From: Coriaria nepalensis
Lineage: Eukaryota; Streptophyta; Magnoliopsida; Cucurbitales; Coriariaceae
Assembly: GCA_027186245.1 (NCBI GenBank)
Contig: CP114491.1
Location: forward strand, 7,313,501 to 7,377,500
DNA: 64,000 bases
Direction of reading: 5' to 3'
The position numbers and the translations under genes were made by a program. Numbering within the stretch: position 1 is the stretch's first letter; each line of letters begins with the position of its first letter. The notes under the pieces are model-generated. The model did no database searches. It worked only from the letters and a program-made list of their open reading frames with translations, and had not been told where the DNA came from. Of the stretch, positions 21,760 through 33,792 are shown piece after piece.

Positions 21760-23930
21760 TAATTATTTGACTTTTCTTTTTTTAAAAAAATAAAAAAAAT
21801 CTAGTAAATTTCATAGTAACCAGCATAATTACAATACTAGTTAAACTTTGTCACAAGCAAAACTAGTTGTTGTAACTTGTAAAATTATGGATGCTGGTTA
21901 GAGTAAAAGATTTAAGAGGTAAATATAAATGTATGAGTAAAATGGAATATAAGTAGAGTTAAGAGACCAAAAACTATATTTTAAATATAGATTAGACTAT
22001 TAAAAATTATATTACTTGATTATCTACCTTCACATATTATATTACATAATAAAAGCTAAAATTATATATGTATATATACTTAGAAGAAAAAATGTAATTA
22101 TATTATTAAATTAAATTTTATCATAAATATAAACGTTAATATAATTATATAATATTAAATTTAATTTATTTTACTATTTAATTATATATAGCATTCCTCG
22201 TACAAAATTTCCTTATGTTGATATAACTCAACTGATATATATGTAGAAGGTAAGGGGGCAATTGCCCTCTTGACCAATGTGGTGGTAACATGGCAAATGT
22301 GAAGGTGGATAGAGTCTGGATGCTGGCTAACAAGGAGTTGTTGGGTGAAAGAAGATAATGAAAATGGTGGGGGGTTTTCTCAAGAATTTTAGCGAGTTAA
22401 TAGTTTCAGTTTTTTTTTTTTTTTTTTTTTTTTAAATAAAAAATTTAAGAACCAAAATATGATATATTATATTGTAAATTTCAGAGGAAAATCGACCTAA
22501 ATAAAACTTTAAGGACTACTTTCAGAAAATATTGAAAGTGAGGGGACAAGTCTCAACTTTCATCCCCAAAAGTGAGAAAGGAAGCTTAACTAGTCTTTGT
22601 GAGACAGGTCGATTCGTTGATGCTAAGCTTATTCACGCATACTAGTTTTATTATGTGCAAAATCATCCTCCTTTATCAACATTAATGTTCTCCCAGTTAA
22701 AAAGTAAGAATTATATGTAAAGAATTTGATTCCCTTCAAGCTAAAAAACATATATTCTTATAATTAAAGGCATATAATTATTCTTTTTGAGAACGTGTAT
22801 CTCATATCTTGTCCGAAAATTCAATCGTTTATTATTATTATTATTATTTTTTAAAATTATATATATATATAATATAGAAGGACAATGGAGTAGTAACAAG
22901 AGTACTCAGCCTCACTTTATGTAGATTCAAATCAATACTTATAATTGTTATATATTTGGTCCTAAACACACCGTGACACAAAGTATTACTTTTGCATACA
23001 TAAATAGAGTTTGAAGAGATTTTGTATATATTCGTGACACAATAAATATATTAGTTTACAAACCTAAAGTTCTTTATTGTATTATAAATCATGTATGAAA
23101 GTTTGCAACACTTTGTTCAATTTTTTTTTTTTTTAAATTAACAAAATCATTAAGGAATTTCTCCTTCCTGTCATTGTCTATCATAATCATATCCTTAATC
23201 AAATTAATACGCATCTTATTCTTTCACTTTTTTCTTCTTTGGATAAAGTGCAAGTTATTCATCTAGTGGAGGCAATTTTCCATACTCTTTTCCCAAGCTG
23301 GAAGATCCAGATTTAGCCTAGTTGAGTCCAGTTAGTTAACATTTGACTAGTACCTCACTCCCGCTGCAAGTCACTACAGATGTTGGAGGTATAAAATCAC
23401 GAGATAATCTTTGAGGTTGAATGATAATTTAGTTTTAAAAAAATATTATTTATAATGTCAAAGATTTAATCTTTGAGGTTAAATCTTACTTAGTATCTTA
23501 AAATATATTCAAAATTACTCTCTTAAGACTAATCTAAAAAGAAGCACCTTCTTTCCCTTTTCTTTCTTTCTTTCTTTTCTATGTAGAAAAAAACCCTAAC
23601 CGGCACTCATTTACTTGGGTCTTTGCATGAGAGCAAAAGACATGTTATTCTTAGATGTTCATGGTGTATAATATTATTCAAAAAGATAATTATTGAATTA
23701 AATAGTTTTTTAAAAGATTTTTCTTCAAATCTATAAATTAATATCCAATGAATGTGTTACTAACGAAAATGTGTATAAATTATCTATTCCTTTTGCATAT
23801 TTGTTTACATAAATTCTATTTATTCATCTAATTTGTAATTTTATTTTTTATAAAATAAAATCTTCCCGGAAGAAATAAATAAATAAATAAAAATTAATCT
23901 AAAAAATGTTGTTTACTTCATTCTTACACA

Positions 23931-23931
<1 letters not shown>

Positions 23932-23966
<35 letters not shown>

Positions 23967-23967
23967 A
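23932..23967. repeat. (AAAT)n microsatellite
   Basis: About nine copies of the tetranucleotide. A shorter run of the same motif lies near 23875-23890. Confidence 0.95.
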
Positions 23968-24888
23968 CAAGAAAAGTAAAATTGGTAATTCCTTAAAAAG
24001 TAGTTAGAAACAGTGCGTGATAGAGGATTTGCAAGGTAGCAAAGATGACATGAAAGAAGTGGAAGGTAACCATGCAAAATGGTTCTATTTCCTTGACCCT
24101 CTCATTAAGCATAAAAAGTCAAGGGGGGTAGAGATGAGAGGTCGATGTCAAAAGTAGCCTAAAAAGAGTTTCCTAATTGGATGGATATCATGTTATGACT
24201 CCCACCCACAATTCCCATTACCACTCACTTTTGTCTCTTCAAAATAACATTCTAAATATTTTCAATCTAGTCCTCCACCTTCACTCTCTATCCACATCAC
24301 CAATTAGCATATTCTTAAATGCCATTGATCATCATCATATTAAATAAAAACTTCAAATATCTTATTCCTTTTAAAAATGCATTCTTCAACCAAAAAAAAA
24401 AAAATCTTTTTCTCCCCTATTCCTTTTATTTATTAATTTGTATTTACTTTTTTTTTTTTCACTCTTTCCCCTAATCAACTAAGAATCTCACCCAACTACT
24501 AATTAAACACCAATTTGGTAGTTGTTTATATACAAACGGACAAGAGTCGAAAGATTATTGAAACGCGTCTCACTTGTTGCAATCGTTTGTGTTTTTTTTT
24601 TTTTTTTTAAATTTTTTTTTTTAATTTTAAGCGATGGTCCCAAAAAAAAAACATGTTTGAGTAGGCAATTTCATATTCCCAAGCTAAAGTTTAAAAAAAA
24701 AAAAAAAGAAATGACCAAGGGATAAAGAGAGGGAACAAACATATTTTTAAATACTTCAGTGTTCTTTATTGATTGGTCAAGTTCATGTAGGGATAGCCAG
24801 GTTGACTGGAGGAGACTTAATTTCTGTAAGTGCACTTTTGATGTAATTGTATATGAGGGAGATTTAATTTGTTATATAACATAAATAT

Positions 24889-25575
24889 ATGTTGAGTCTC
24901 ACATGAAAATTTAAGGATGGTACCTTCAAGTGCATTTGAGGATAGGTTTAGATTAGTAGACCCAGACCTTCTAAGTTCTAAGCACTATCCATATCTTGAG
25001 GATATGAAGACTCAGCCCAACCGTAGCCCGACCACAAGTGTTCTTGGTACTACTGAAAGACATATAAAATGCGTCAGAGTTGTCTATCTAGAAAAATCAT
25101 CATGGTGCCATAAATACTAAGAAACTAAGGGAGCTCCCCATAATACATTTAATATAGCTTAAATAGCACTCTCCTTCGAGAAATTCTTACCTTAATCTGG
25201 TATAGGAGACATTCTTAGACTAGCCCAATTCAAAAAATCCACGTAGGGCGCACATGGCACAATTTTTAGGTTGACCATATCCTTTAATCTCCTTAGCGTT
25301 TTTGAACTGGGTTGTGGAATGTCTCCTTAATCATGCCCAGGGCAGAATTTCTCCTCTCTTTCTCTCATTATAAAAACCCCTTATTAAAGAGGAAATGTAA
25401 GCTTATGACTCATTTTCATTACAAAATCTCTATCCATTTACTCTCAAAGCATTGACGTCATCATTAGAAGTCTCGTCGGAAACAACTCCTGCAAGTCCTT
25501 TTGTATCTACATCCGCAAATGAGATAGCTCAAGACATACTATTAGCTTACCAGATTTTGCACCAACATCTATCTC
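24889..25575 (+). mobile_element. Probable Gypsy-type LTR remnant
   Basis: The segment begins tgttgagtctcacatg. It contains a TATA-like tataaaaacccctta at about 25370. It then has the stretch cattgacgtcatcattagaa followed by ctcgtcggaaac, which resembles the R/U5 part of plant Tat/Athila-type LTRs (ACTGACTTxAxCxTxGGAGT). A sequence like the degenerate primer site of those elements (attttgcaccaacatct) follows at about 25553. No internal domain is present and both edges are uncertain. Confidence 0.4.
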
Positions 25576-25588
25576 ATAAAGTATTGTT

Positions 25589-26178
25589 TGTTGGAATTTA
25601 TCCCACATCATTTAGATAGAAGATTTTCAATTAGTTTAAAAGTTAAGAGTTCTATCTTCCTCTACAAGGTTTTTAAGGGAAAAAACTATTGGACTCATCA
25701 ATTTATTATAGTATCAGAGCTAGACCTTATGCGGATGTGTTCACACTCTGTTGGCAAGTGTCTCTCATCCATTGTGTCACTTATTAGACTTTTAGAATGA
25801 CTAGCCAATAAGTGAGGGGGAGTGTTGGAATTCGTCTCACATTGCTTAGGGAGAAGATCTCCAGTTAATTTATAAATCAAGAGTTTCATCTTTCTCTACA
25901 AGGTCTTTTAGGGGAAAAAACTATAAGGCTCATCAATTTATCATGGTATCAAACTTAGACCCAAAATGGATATGTCCACACTTCATTGACAAGTGCCATT
26001 CACCCATTATGTCACCTATTGGGCTTTCAGAATGACCAACTCACAAGTGAGAATGATTATTAGAATTCGTCATACATCACTCAGGGAGAAGATTCCCAGT
26101 TAGTTTATAAATAAAGAGTTTTGTCTTCCTCTATAAGGCTTTTTAGGGAAAGAAACTATTAGACTCATTAATTTATCA
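25589..26178 (+). mobile_element. TRIM element with three LTRs and two internal segments
   Basis: Three direct repeats of 120-121 bp: 25589-25708, 25823-25943 and 26058-26178. The first two begin TGTTGGAATT, the third begins TATTAGAATT, and two of the three end ATTTATCA. Each of the first two is followed at once by a tRNA-Met primer-site-like sequence (tagtatcagagc at 25709, tggtatcaaac at 25944). The first internal segment ends in a polypurine tract (gtgagggggag) directly before the next repeat. Internal segments are only about 114 bp and carry no coding capacity. This is the structure of a terminal-repeat retrotransposon in miniature, here in the tandem form LTR-int-LTR-int-LTR. Confidence 0.85.
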
Positions 26179-28204
26179 TCATTTATACAAACTCTTAGTC
26201 CATATAAGAAATTACGATTGAAATATGATTATGTCGATGGTTTATTGGATGAGCCCAAATGGGATGGCCCAATGGGCTATCTTTGGGTTCAAATCGGTAA
26301 CCCGACGAATCTTTACCGAGTCAAAGAAACTGAGTTGGTATAAAATACATAACCAGGTCTGTTTGGGAGATAATAGAAATGTTATGGGTTGTTTTGGAGA
26401 TATAGGAAGTTATGGGGGTGTTTTGGAAATAAGGAAAATGAGAGAGACTTGCTCTCACATTCACTCATGAGTAAAACGAGAAATGCACAAATATGAAAAA
26501 TAGAAAAAAGCTCTCCTCTTTCTTCTCTCCTGTGCACGCCGATCTTCATCTTCTCTACACTGAGTGGCGCCACTAATTTCCATTTCTTTCGGTGGTTTGA
26601 TCAACTTGTGATTTCAGTTTGCTCTTCCTCTTTCCTTGTGATTCTTGGTTTGTTCATTTTCAGATTAGGTTGAAAATGTAGTTGAAAATTTGAGTTAGGG
26701 ATTGTAAAATCTTTGGTTGATGTTGGATGATCTCGTGTATTAGTGAATCTAGCACTTGATTGTATGCTTGTTTCGTGCTCTATCACTATTGCAAATGAGA
26801 CTCTCAGAATTCCTGAGCTCGAGTAGATGTAGTCTATCTTGATCGATTTGATATTGTAGACAAACCATTTTAATTTCTTGTATTTTTCATTTTTTTCTTT
26901 CTTTGCTTAATAGTAAAAAATCGGCATATCAATGTTATAAACAATTTGAACATAAAGCAAGAAACGGTATTGTTCATTAGGGAGAATGAACTAGAATAAT
27001 CGTGAATAAAAATTACAATAGATTATTACATTATTTTTGTTGTGATGTTGGCTAGTTTTTTTTTTTTTTGTAATTCAGTCGTAGTGAGTACTTTTATTAG
27101 ACGTATTTTAGTGTTTATGCTCTCTATTAACTCTTATTTTCAAATCATTTTGTCTTAAAAAAGTAGAAAGAAAAATAAATTAATTCATATTTTTAAAATT
27201 TTAAATCTATAATTTTGAATCCTTTAAACCTACGTAAGATTTAAAAAAAAACCAAATATCCACTTAAATAAATAAGCTTATTTATTTATTAAAAAAACCG
27301 AATCTAAATGGGATTTGAAACCGAATTGAATCTGAATGGGATCCGAAACCGAACCAAATCCAAACTATTATTCCCTAATCGTATCCAGTTTTATCCGGAT
27401 CTATCTAAAAAGATTTGAAATGTTAAGATCTTTTTGGAACCAATTTAAATCCGACCTGAACCGGAATTTGAGCAACCCTAGTTGTCGAGGAGGGGCGGGT
27501 GTTCTCACTTACAACTTTATTCACAACATCACGTTAATTAAGTCCTTATTGTTAGTGTTGGACTAACCGTGGTCAGCAAAGGGGCCAGCAAACCAACCGT
27601 GAGCCAACCAAACTCACAACCTTCCTTTATGTGATTTCATTTACTAAGCATGCCACATGAATCTTATTAGGGGTGAAAATGGGTGCTTTTTTTTTTTTAT
27701 TATTTATTTTTGGGGGGAATTTATTACTATTAATTAATGGAATTGATTGGCTCATTAATACCTTAATATTTATAATTGTAGCATGTATGATGTATGGATG
27801 TATAATTGTCTATACTACTATATATTATAACACTAGTTCATTTATTAACAATTTAAATTAGTAACTTAATATGAATGATATTCGATTGAAATATGATTCA
27901 CTCGATCCATTCTCATGACCTTTTTCTTCTTATTTTTATTTGCCCATTTGAATGTTATTTAATTCATAAGCTTTTAATTATATATAATACTAATCATTGC
28001 ATACGTAACCTAATTTATTAATATTTAATAAGATAAACTTTTAATACGCTTAATTATTTGTGAAAGTCTTCTTAGATGTATATTTGAATTTCCACCGTTG
28101 AAAAGTGGCATTGATCATGAGCTTTGTTTTCAATTAGTAAGACTTAATGCACTGAGCATGACATTCTATGTCATGCTATTAATTACTTAATTAATTCAAC
28201 CATG

Positions 28205-28239
<35 letters not shown>

Positions 28240-29393
28240 AATTATTTATATATATATATATATATTATCGATCGTAAATTATATTAAATTGTACTTAATA
28301 TTTAATTATAATATATGAATAAATTGGAATCAACAATTCAAGCATATGATTCATTTTAATTATGTTAATCAAACCTAGCGCTTCATAATTACCAACTCTT
28401 TCTATGCAATTTTATGTTTGGAGTCTTTCATGCTTATTTAGTGGTCATACCACTATATGCCTAATGCAACTTATTATTAAGATGAATTTTTAAAATAATT
28501 GATAATATGTATTAAGATTTTGGATACGAATTTAAATCTCTATTACTATATAAATTATATGATTTAATCATATAATATATGACATAATTTAATTACTATA
28601 AAGACCCTCAATAAATTTTCTTAAAATCTATACTCTAGGAAGAATCTAGGGTAGTATACCTTTTTTTTTCCTTTTAAATAATTAAATAATCCATATATCA
28701 AATGAGAATATTTTGTTTGTTTATCATGGTCTTATACTTTTTTACATAAAAAATACCAACTCGTTTCTAGCATCATGTGATGTGCGTTGACGTTGATCCC
28801 CGTTCTGACAGAAAGGAGCACAAAAGACTCCAATACTTCGGCTCATACAAAAGAAAGACGGACATATCGGCCCAATGGGCCTCTCATCGAATTCAAATCA
28901 TATCTACAGAGTCAGCAACGAAAGACCTATTGATCTTGTTAGACTTGTTTATGCATTGTTTCTGAGAAAAAAAACATTAAAGATGTCTTTCTATATATAT
29001 ACACATCAAGGCTACAAGGCCGCGGGTCAAATGGATGCATGGGTATATATATACTTAAGCATGTACTTTAACGGTCAAATTCCGAACCTACTTCTTCACG
29101 ATAGAATATTGAAACCGGAATTGGGAACAACTTGAAATATCAATTTATTAATTCTCTGAAATATGAATAACAAACCTATTGCCTCTACTATTTATACTAC
29201 TAACCCTAAAGACTAAACTCTAGTTAAGAACTCCTCAACGACTAAGTCTATCAACTAAGATGATATTATCCTATAAAACTACTACTAAAGATAATACTAA
29301 GAGAATATGATAAAATCATAAAGATAATAACTAGAAATATTTGGGATTGGACCTTTTGATCCTAGAAGATCTCGTCCTAACATGTACATATAT
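26179..29393. other. Gene-free AT-rich DNA
   Basis: No coding homology recognised. A GC-richer piece at about 26230-26830 (GGCCCAATGGGC palindrome, CT-rich tract) may be a decayed LTR or an untranslated leader. Repeats of the type gaaaccgaac occur near 27310-27370. Confidence 0.4.
28206..28266. repeat. (TA)n microsatellite
   Basis: Two long TA runs separated by a short T/A-rich spacer. The segment is self-complementary. Confidence 0.95.
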
Positions 29394-29634
29394 AACATAT
29401 AGATACATACATAATGTAATTAGAACAAGATATATAGTTATAACACATGTACTAGTTCATATTCCACCATATGATCACAATCAAAGAGCACATTATTAGA
29501 GAGCTTACTCTAAACATATAGATACATGCATGATGTAATTAGAATAAGATATATAGTTATAACACATGTACTAGTTCATATTCCACCATATAATCACAAT
29601 CAAAGAGCACATTATTAGAGAGCTTACTCTAAAC
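29394..29634. repeat. 119-bp tandem duplication
   Basis: The unit starting aacatatagatacat occurs twice (about 29394-29512 and 29513-29634) with only a handful of base differences. It lies directly 3' of the small minus-strand gene that ends at 29676, possibly in its 3' UTR. Confidence 0.9.
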
Positions 29635-29675
29635 AAAAGCTATAACAACTTTATTTATGGCTTAATATAAGCTCA

Positions 29676-30089
29676 CTATTCTCTTTTCATGGCCATGTTC
29701 TTCCCAAAACCCACACTTGAAGAAGTAGATCTAATCTTAATTCTAGCTCGTTTAATAAAATTCGTAAACTTGTCTTCGACTTCATCTACTATTCCCGACG
29801 ATTCCTTACCTTCTTTCATGTGACCTCCGCTAACCTCATGATGTTTTCTCTCCCCATTAACCGCTTCTAATCTCGCCTTCGGTTGACGATCAACCCTATC
29901 TACTTCTTCTGAGTTGATATACAATATGGCCACTTGTGAATGCTGAGTAGATGAAGACTTCTCGTTTTCGTGCTCTTCTAAGAAACGATAACGTTTTGTG
30001 AAAGGACGATAATCTTCCGGAAATGAATTGAAAGACTCGTTGAAAGCCCAAGTGGGCTTTGAGCTATTAGTATTAGGGTTCTTTCCCAT
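29676..30089 (-). CDS. Small plant protein of unknown function
   Basis: Single-exon frame of 137 codons with no homologue I can name. The product is hydrophilic, without signal peptide or membrane segment. The N-terminus has WAFNESFNSFPEDYRPF. The C-terminus has a compact basic motif, VEDKFTNFIKRARIKIRS, of the kind that ends several small uncharacterised plant proteins. A good TATA box lies about 50 bp upstream of the ATG, which supports a real transcript. The 119-bp tandem duplication follows its stop codon. It is isolated, with no gene within about 1.3 kb. Confidence 0.65.
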   Translation of the reverse strand: MGKNPNTNSSKPTWAFNESFNSFPEDYRPFTKRYRFLEEHENEKSSSTQHSQVAILYINSEEVDRVDRQPKARLEAVNGERKHHEVSGGHMKEGKESSGIVDEVEDKFTNFIKRARIKIRSTSSSVGFGKNMAMKRE

Positions 30090-30137
30090 CTTGGTATGGT
30101 GTGGTGGTTAAGCCTTAATTCAAATGAAGAAGTTGCT

Positions 30138-30152
30138 GGTATTTATATATAT
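30138..30152 (-). promoter_or_regulatory. TATA box of the small gene at 29676-30089
   Basis: Read on the minus strand the sequence is atatatataaata, a near-consensus TATA box about 50 bp before the ATG, leaving room for a short leader. Confidence 0.55.
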
Positions 30153-31358
30153 GTCCTAGTGTGAGACATATATGCACATAGGAGCATTACTATATTATGA
30201 GGAACGTACAAACGAAGAATATGTTAGGAAGATTTGCACTTCGCAATGTGGAAAGAAATTAGGTTAAGATGCTTGAGAAAATTAAAGACTACTTTTCATA
30301 CATAATTTCTCCGTTTTTCCAACATGGTTTTGAGAATCATATTCTTGTTAGCTGTCGACTTTTTTTATTATTATTTATTTATAATAAAGTTTCTAAGTAA
30401 CTATGTTTTACTTAATTATATTTCAAATTAGAATATAAGTTTAAATATTTCATATCAAAACTTATGATTCTAATCTTAAAATAACATGAATTTAAGTGTA
30501 TTCCACATTTTATCGATTCATATTAAATATAAAAATATAGAGAAATTGCTTTATTAAATTTCTGTCAGATTATTGTGGAGTCTAAAATGTAAATTAGATT
30601 AGTAAAATTCAAACAAGAAGATGCCACCAACTTCATTTGGGCTAAAGGGAATCCATTAATCACTGTCGTTAGGCAGATTAGGCCAATAGCTTGTGCCATT
30701 GGATTCTAGATTGGTCTTTTTGACCAATGAGAGGTTAAGGCATAAGAATATTTTAGAATTTAAAAGCGTTCTTACCACTTAGATTTTATTATTTCTTTTC
30801 AGTAATCACCGTTAAACCGAATCTCAAAGGCTAATTGGCCACTCAAAGGCTAATTGATCACGTTGTTGAGGAATGTTCGGTTCTAGATGAAAAAAAAAAG
30901 GGGTAAACTCTGTTTGGTTTTAGAATTATAAGCTCTACACTGAATTTTACATTTTAAAGATTGTCTTGTTAAACTGAAGTTTGGAAGATCGAAATTCGAG
31001 ATTGCAAAAGGCTCTAAATAGGCCTCCCAAGGGTAACTCTAAACTTCAATAGCGGGTAACTCTTAAATCGAGGGCAGAGTTCAAAGCAATCAAGAGTAGG
31101 GTTCGAAGCTCATGTACGTTATTCTTATGATAATAGTCTTAACTATTGATGAATGAGACTCGCCACTTATTTAGATTTATATCCTTATGAAAAATATATA
31201 TATATATAAATAAATTAGATATTGTTCTCAAATTTATGAACTTCTAATAACTATAAGAAATCTGAATTTTTTTTTTTGGTTCAATATGATTCATACAATA
31301 TACTATTTCTATACACAATGACAGTGAGCCAGTTACAACTTATAACCCCGTTTGAATT
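30153..31358. other. Intergenic DNA, nothing recognised
   Basis: AT-rich sequence without coding homology. The part next to 31359 is presumably the 3' UTR of the following minus-strand gene. Confidence 0.5.
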
Positions 31359-32987
31359 TCAAGCAATCCTCAAGGCAGCCACAGCCATTAAAGCCACAAC
31401 CCTAAAGTAAATCTCATTCATACTCTTATCCACTCTCTTCATAGTCTCTTCATCCTTCAACCCGGATTTACTCGGATTCTTATTAATAAACATAATTGTC
31501 ATCCTCAATGAATTCACGGCTGAAGAAAGCCAAACCAGACCGAAACCAAACCCAGTACTAAGTAGTTTCGAACCACAGAGCGGTACTCTTCCGCAAGCTA
31601 ATTTATAGACCACAGAGAAAAGGACGGCAATCCCAGTCCCGGCTATACCAGCCGAGAATTGGGTTAGAAGGACCGGAAGCTCGGGCCCACATCTTTTTAA
31701 GGACAGTATGGATGTTTTTCCATGCCGTTTCTTGTCCATCATTAAAGATAGAAGAGTTTCACAAGCATGAAAGTAATTCTTCTTGTAGAGATCTCTTTGA
31801 TCTCGGCCTGGTTTCTTACTTGTTTTCTTCTTAGGTGACGGCTTTACTTTGATTTTATCGGGACTGTAAAACGGTAAACAAATATTGAATATCAGTTGAG
31901 CTTTTGTCCTAAACATATAAACTGGAGTTTCAGATGCTGAATCAAATGGACCTTAATGCATACCATTTTACAGGAGCAAGAACCGTTGCATGGGATTTCA
32001 CAAAAGATTCGGAAACTTTACCACCTACTTCACCTATTCCCAACCTTCAGAATACATATATATATCATCATCATCACAGTATTAGATCATAAAGCAAAAA
32101 TAGAAAGAAACAAGAAGATAATTGTGATACCTGTCGAAATGAGGGACGAGCATGGATTGGTTTCGCCATTTTAATGAGTTTTTCGATAAGTAAAACTCGG
32201 CCACAATTGAAAGGAGATCTTTCATATCAGTTCCATCACCTGTAAAAACAACCTGGCCATCAGGATGAACTGTGATTTTTTCGTTACGAGCTAGATCTCC
32301 CATGAAATCGATGAGTGGTTTTGGGGCATGATAAGATTCGGAATCAAAAAAGATAAGGGTGTTATCGAATCGGTCTTTTTGACAAGGATCTGTTTTTAAT
32401 GGGTGTAATCCGATCAGGTCAGATAGTAATGATATGTCGAACCCATTAATGTCTTGTTCATTTGGGCCGGATACGAGGGCCTGTAGGTTTTTCTCGTGCC
32501 TCTTGCATTGTTCGTCGATTTTGGAACTGAATTTTACAGAGCTCAGAATTTGATCATCTGAAACCAAACATTCTGTTAGAAAAAATGACATTTAAAAGGG
32601 AGTGTATAACATTAGCATATGGTCTTAATAAGGTTCTAACCTTGCTGATCAACGATTACTGGAAGTGTAATAGTTGCCAAGTCATTGAGAGAACTATAGG
32701 ATTCTGAGAATGCAAAAATGGGTTTCCAGAGCTTGATATCGGTCTGATTGGTCTGCAAGTTTAGCGGGCGGCCCGGTCGGATAAGTTCGGGTTTTGGTCC
32801 GGAACTTGGTAACAAAGGTTGATATTCCTGTTAAGGAAGAAAGAGGGAGTAAGTTTGTTTATCTCTTCTTACTAGCAAAAAGGGGCTTATAGCCTGATAA
32901 CAGAGGACTTGTCCTTACCTTGATGAGGCCGGACATGGCTGGTTCTCGGTGCAAAACAAGAGCAGGGGGGTAGCCATTAGAAGCCAT
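31359..32987 (-). CDS. Plant membrane protein of unknown function
   Basis: Four GT-AG exons join in frame to 410 residues: 32919-32987, 32641-32827, 32131-32557 and 31359-31908. I do not recognise the family. The N-terminal 230 residues are soluble and contain PELIRPGRPLNLQTNQ and KITVHPDGQVVFTGDGTDMK. A basic linker (KVKPSPKKKTSKKPG) follows. Then come hydrophobic segments at about 306-332, 343-366 and 393-409, consistent with two or three membrane helices. There is no N-terminal signal peptide. Clean exon borders and an unbroken frame argue for a working gene. The start ATG at 32987 opens MASNGYPPALVL. The product probably sits in an organelle or endomembrane, but nothing visible fixes which. 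Confidence 0.8.
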
Positions 32988-33792
32988 TAGCCGAAGCTCA
33001 AACATAATCTGCTGCTAAAGAGAATTCTAAGCCTGTTTTGAGAGCAGTAGAACCACCATACACTTACCTATCTATCTCTCTAGCCGGACCTGGAAAAATT
33101 TCCAAAGATTTTTGCAAGTTGGTAAGGGGGACCCCACAACGAATTCCAGGAAACAAACAGAAAATCTGGAAAAAGTGGGCACTTTGGAAAATCCCTTTTA
33201 CTTGGTCTGTGTTTTCTGTATGTTTCTGATTTTTTTTTGAGGATGTGTGGCCTTAAAGAGCATTACTGCAGTAATGATGTTGACTTGTTGGATTCTTGTA
33301 CTGAGATTGGATGAGCTAAACAAACTTCCACGTATGCTTCTTCGTTGCCACTTAGGATTCACCTAGAATAAATTTTTGGCGTAATTTACGTGCATTTTAA
33401 TATAATTTGAGTTCGAGATTTAATTAAGAAAAAAATTATCCCATCTCATAAAATATAATGATGTGATATTAATTAATTTAAAATATACGATTTTTTTTTT
33501 CAAATTAAATTTCAATAATAAATTATATCAAAATAAATTAATTCAAATTGTACCGAAAATTTTCTCGGTTTAAAAATCCCACGTCAGTCAAACTGCAGTC
33601 GTAACGAACGTTTCTATCGAACATTCAACGCAGCCAATTTAGTAATTAATTTCAATTATTATCACCTTTATTTATTTGCCAAAAAATTATTATCCACTTT
33701 ACGTCTCTTCTTCTTACCTCCTTCTCTTCTTCTCTTCCCAAACACAAAGCTCATAATTTTCATTTTCCTGAACGAATCCCTCGATTTTCTCG
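32988..33792. other. Promoter region between the membrane-protein gene and the inverted-repeat element
   Basis: Contains the promoter of the minus-strand gene. The last part (about 33700-33790) is rich in CTTCTT and resembles a plant 5' leader. It could be leader or promoter of the BPM gene that was separated from it by the 4-kb element. Confidence 0.35.

Larger units (their letters stand above)
20834..24888. other. Promoter of the ALKBH10-like gene, then gene-free AT-rich DNA
   Basis: The first few hundred bases contain the 5' leader and promoter of the demethylase gene and are GC-richer. Beyond about 21.2 kb the DNA is AT-rich with TA, AAT and AAAT repeats and long T runs (for example at 22411-22432). 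No coding homology was seen. Confidence 0.5.
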
